Shown here piece by piece: positions 4,350 through 6,061 of a DNA stretch of 6,061 bases. Positions within the stretch are counted from its first letter, which is position 1, and every line of letters begins with the position of its first letter. Source of the stretch: Candidatus Krumholzibacteriia bacterium (GTDB taxonomy: Bacteria > Krumholzibacteriota > Krumholzibacteriia > LZORAL124-64-63); NCBI GenBank assembly GCA_016744275.1, contig JADGEP010000125.1, positions 1 through 6,061 of the forward strand, written 5' to 3'. Below the pieces are notes generated by a model that was given only the letters and a program-made list of their open reading frames with translations, searched no databases and had not been told where the DNA came from. A program made the position numbers and the translations under genes.

Positions 4350-6061
4350 GTGAACATCCTGATGATCAGTGCCGAGATGGCCCCGGTGGCCAAGGTTGGC
4401 GGCTTGGGAGATGTGGTGGACGCGTTGTCCCGGGCGTTGGCGGCCAGCAAGCACGACGTGCGGGTGGTTTTGCCTTTGTATGGCCATCTGGATCGCAAAA
4501 AAGAAAAGATCACGCTGATCAAAACTTTGCCGCCGTTGAGCGTGCGGGTGGGGCAGCAGGTGCACGATGTCCGTTTCTATCGCTGTGGTTCGGCCCGTGC
4601 GGCGGTGAAGGTCTACATGGTCGAGTGCGCAACTCTCTTTGATCGGCCCGGAATTTACACGGACAAGGAAGGCGCCGGGTTCGACGATTCGCTGGCGCGG
4701 GCTTCCTTGCACGCCCAGGCCGCGCTGATGTTACCGCGCCTGCTGAATTGGCCCGTGGATGTGATCCATGCCCATGATGCCGAAGCGGTGCCTGCCGTAT
4801 TGTACCGCCGCCAGTGGTTTGCTGAGCGCGAGGTGCCCGGCGCGGCGGCGACGGTGCTGACGATCCACAATCTGGCTCATCAGGAAGTGCATGCGGCCAG
4901 TGCGGTGCAGACGCTGGGGCTGCCGGGGACCATGGCAGCCTACCCGGGACTGCTGGAGTTTCACGGACAACTGAATCTGTTGAAGGCAGGCATCGTTGCA
5001 GCCGACGTTGTCAATACGGTGAGTCCGAACTATGCCCATGAGACCCGCAGCACCGAGGCCTTCGGCTGTGGCCTGGAGGAGATGCTGGCCAGTCGGGGCG
5101 AAGACTACATCGGAATTCTCAACGGTGCCGACTATGGCACCTGGGATCCGGCTCGGGATCAGGCGCTGCCGGCAAAATTTGGCCCCGGCAACTTGGCGGG
5201 TAAGGCGATCTGTCGGGAGAAGCTCCTGACGGAATTGAAGCTGGTTGGCAGCTCGGATAAGCCCGTGTGTGGTTTTGTGGGCCGACTGGTGCGGCAGAAA
5301 GGCATGGAATTGCTCTTGCCGCTGCTGGATCGCCTGGCCGGTGATGGTTTCACTTTCGCAATCCTGGGCACGGGTGAACCGCGCCTGGAAAAAGCGGTGC
5401 GCGCAGCGGCGGCGCGGCATCCGGGACAGGTGGCCTTTTGCGCCGAGTTTGACGAAGGGTTGGCTCACCGGATCTACGCTGGCAGCGACTTGTTTTTGAT
5501 GCCCAGCGACTTCGAGCCCTGCGGCTTGTCGCAAATGTATGCCCTGAAATACGGCACGCCGCCGGTGGTGCGCAAAACCGGTGGTCTGGCTGATACGGTG
5601 GCTGATACGGTGGCCGCTGTTGGTGGTGCCAAGAAGGCGGATCAAGGCACTGGGTTTGTTTTTGACGACGCCCGGCCCGAAGAGCTGTTGGCGGCGCTCA
5701 GGCGGGCCGAAAAAATGTGGGCCGATCCGGAGGCCTGGCTAGCTCTCCAGCAGCGCGGCATGGCCTGTGATTTCAGTTGGGCCGAAGCGGCCGTCGAATA
5801 CGAAAAAATGTACACGCGCATACTGCGCCCAAAAGTGAGGAAGTTCATGTCCGGGTCGCAGCCCATTTCATCTGATGTCGCGCAACTGGCCGCCGAGGGA
5901 ATGCGCCAGTCGGACATGCCGCTGGTCTTGCTCAGCGACGAGGGCTTGGTGCTGGTGGCCAGTGTCGGCGCCGAAAGACTGTTTGGTTGCGGGGCGGCGG
6001 AGTTGGCCGGCGAAGAATTGGCTCACCGTTTCACTGAGCCGGATGAGCTGCGGCATTTGGT
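4350..6061 (+). CDS. glgA: Glycogen synthase (GT5) fused in frame to a C-terminal PAS-like domain; 3' end outside window
   Basis: The N-terminal 494 or so residues are a complete glycogen/starch synthase that extends alpha-1,4-glucan from ADP- or UDP-glucose. Visible marks are K15 in AKVGGLGDVV (nucleotide-sugar binding), FHGQLNLLKAGIVAADVV at 204-221, NGADYGTWDP at 258-267, GRLVRQKG at 311-318 (R312, K317), and FEPCGLSQMYALKYGTPPVVRKTGGLADT at 388-416 with catalytic E389. It ends with the usual RGMACDFSW...YEKMYTRIL. Usual family length is about 480-490, yet no stop follows. After a linker (about 495-518) the frame enters MPLVLLSDEGLVLVASVGAE-RLFG..AAELAGEEL (523-557), typical of the start of a PAS sensor domain, and is open at the window end. 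GTG is the start, 7 bases after AAGGAG, and gives the family's N-terminus. One oddity is HAHDAEA at 140-146, where most relatives have HAHDWHA or HDWQT. GlgA identity is firm; the fusion is seen in the sequence but needs checking. Confidence 0.92.
   Translation, partial: MNILMISAEMAPVAKVGGLGDVVDALSRALAASKHDVRVVLPLYGHLDRKKEKITLIKTLPPLSVRVGQQVHDVRFYRCGSARAAVKVYMVECATLFDRPGIYTDKEGAGFDDSLARASLHAQAALMLPRLLNWPVDVIHAHDAEAVPAVLYRRQWFAEREVPGAAATVLTIHNLAHQEVHAASAVQTLGLPGTMAAYPGLLEFHGQLNLLKAGIVAADVVNTVSPNYAHETRSTEAFGCGLEEMLASRGEDYIGILNGADYGTWDPARDQALPAKFGPGNLAGKAICREKLLTELKLVGSSDKPVCGFVGRLVRQKGMELLLPLLDRLAGDGFTFAILGTGEPRLEKAVRAAAARHPGQVAFCAEFDEGLAHRIYAGSDLFLMPSDFEPCGLSQMYALKYGTPPVVRKTGGLADTVADTVAAVGGAKKADQGTGFVFDDARPEELLAALRRAEKMWADPEAWLALQQRGMACDFSWAEAAVEYEKMYTRILRPKVRKFMSGSQPISSDVAQLAAEGMRQSDMPLVLLSDEGLVLVASVGAERLFGCGAAELAGEELAHRFTEPDELRHL
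5589..5612 (+). repeat. Exact 12-bp tandem duplication inside glgA
   Basis: GCTGATACGGTG occurs twice in direct succession and encodes ADTVADTV at residues 414-421. Relatives have a single GLADTV here before a variable loop, so this looks like a recent in-frame slippage product. It adds four residues in a surface loop and keeps the frame. Confidence 0.85.
5837..5849 (+). promoter_or_regulatory. Internal Shine-Dalgarno and in-frame ATG at the GlgA/PAS junction
   Basis: GAGG (5837-5840) lies 6 bases before an ATG (5847-5849) that is in the glgA frame at codon 500. Translation from here would give the PAS-like part as a separate protein starting MSGSQPISSDV. It is located exactly between the end of the synthase and the start of the PAS domain, as a true gene start would be. 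Confidence 0.5.

Noticed and set aside
4731..5645. Long open frame (304 codons) on the minus strand
   Set aside because: It lies wholly antisense to the conserved glgA core, and its translation shows no family motifs. Long antisense frames are common opposite GC-rich genes.
1..6061. CRISPR arrays, tRNA or rRNA genes, insertion sequences, phage genes
   Set aside because: No spaced repeats, cloverleaf, transposase motif or flanking inverted repeats were seen. Nearly all of the window is occupied by ordinary genes.

Overview
The window is protein-coding DNA from a fairly GC-rich bacterium. Third codon positions are mostly G or C, TTG is a common leucine codon, and Shine-Dalgarno sites are clear before most genes. 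Two Sec-type signal peptides and a galT-glgA pair suggest a Gram-negative-type organism. Desulfobacterota (the old Deltaproteobacteria) is a tentative guess from gene order and protein style; no marker gene fixes the taxon.

Left part (1-2270). The tail of an unrecognised gene is followed 15 bases later by a dual-specificity phosphatase that carries a signal peptide. A small SEC-C zinc-motif gene converges on it from the minus strand. After a divergent intergenic gap comes a D-2-hydroxyacid dehydrogenase, which also has a signal peptide, then a 49-residue single-pass membrane protein with an excellent ribosome binding site. Two enzyme classes that are normally cytoplasmic thus appear to be exported from neighbouring genes.

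Middle (2271-3170). A two-gene operon encodes an ArsR-type repressor and an AHSA1/SRPBCC protein. The repressor's ATG starts exactly at the centre of a perfect 18-bp palindrome, with no Shine-Dalgarno, so an autoregulated and probably leaderless transcript is likely. A strong intrinsic terminator closes the operon.

Right part (3171-6061). galT and glgA are 2 bases apart and form a hexose-phosphate/glycogen unit. The glgA frame does not stop where glycogen synthases normally end. It runs on without a stop into a PAS-like sensor domain and leaves the window still open. The junction also holds a Shine-Dalgarno plus in-frame ATG, a nearby TGA in another frame, and an in-phase CCCAAAA heptamer. 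A true glycogen synthase-sensor fusion, a recently fused gene pair, a frameshift site and a sequence error all need to be told apart. This junction is the most unusual feature in the window.
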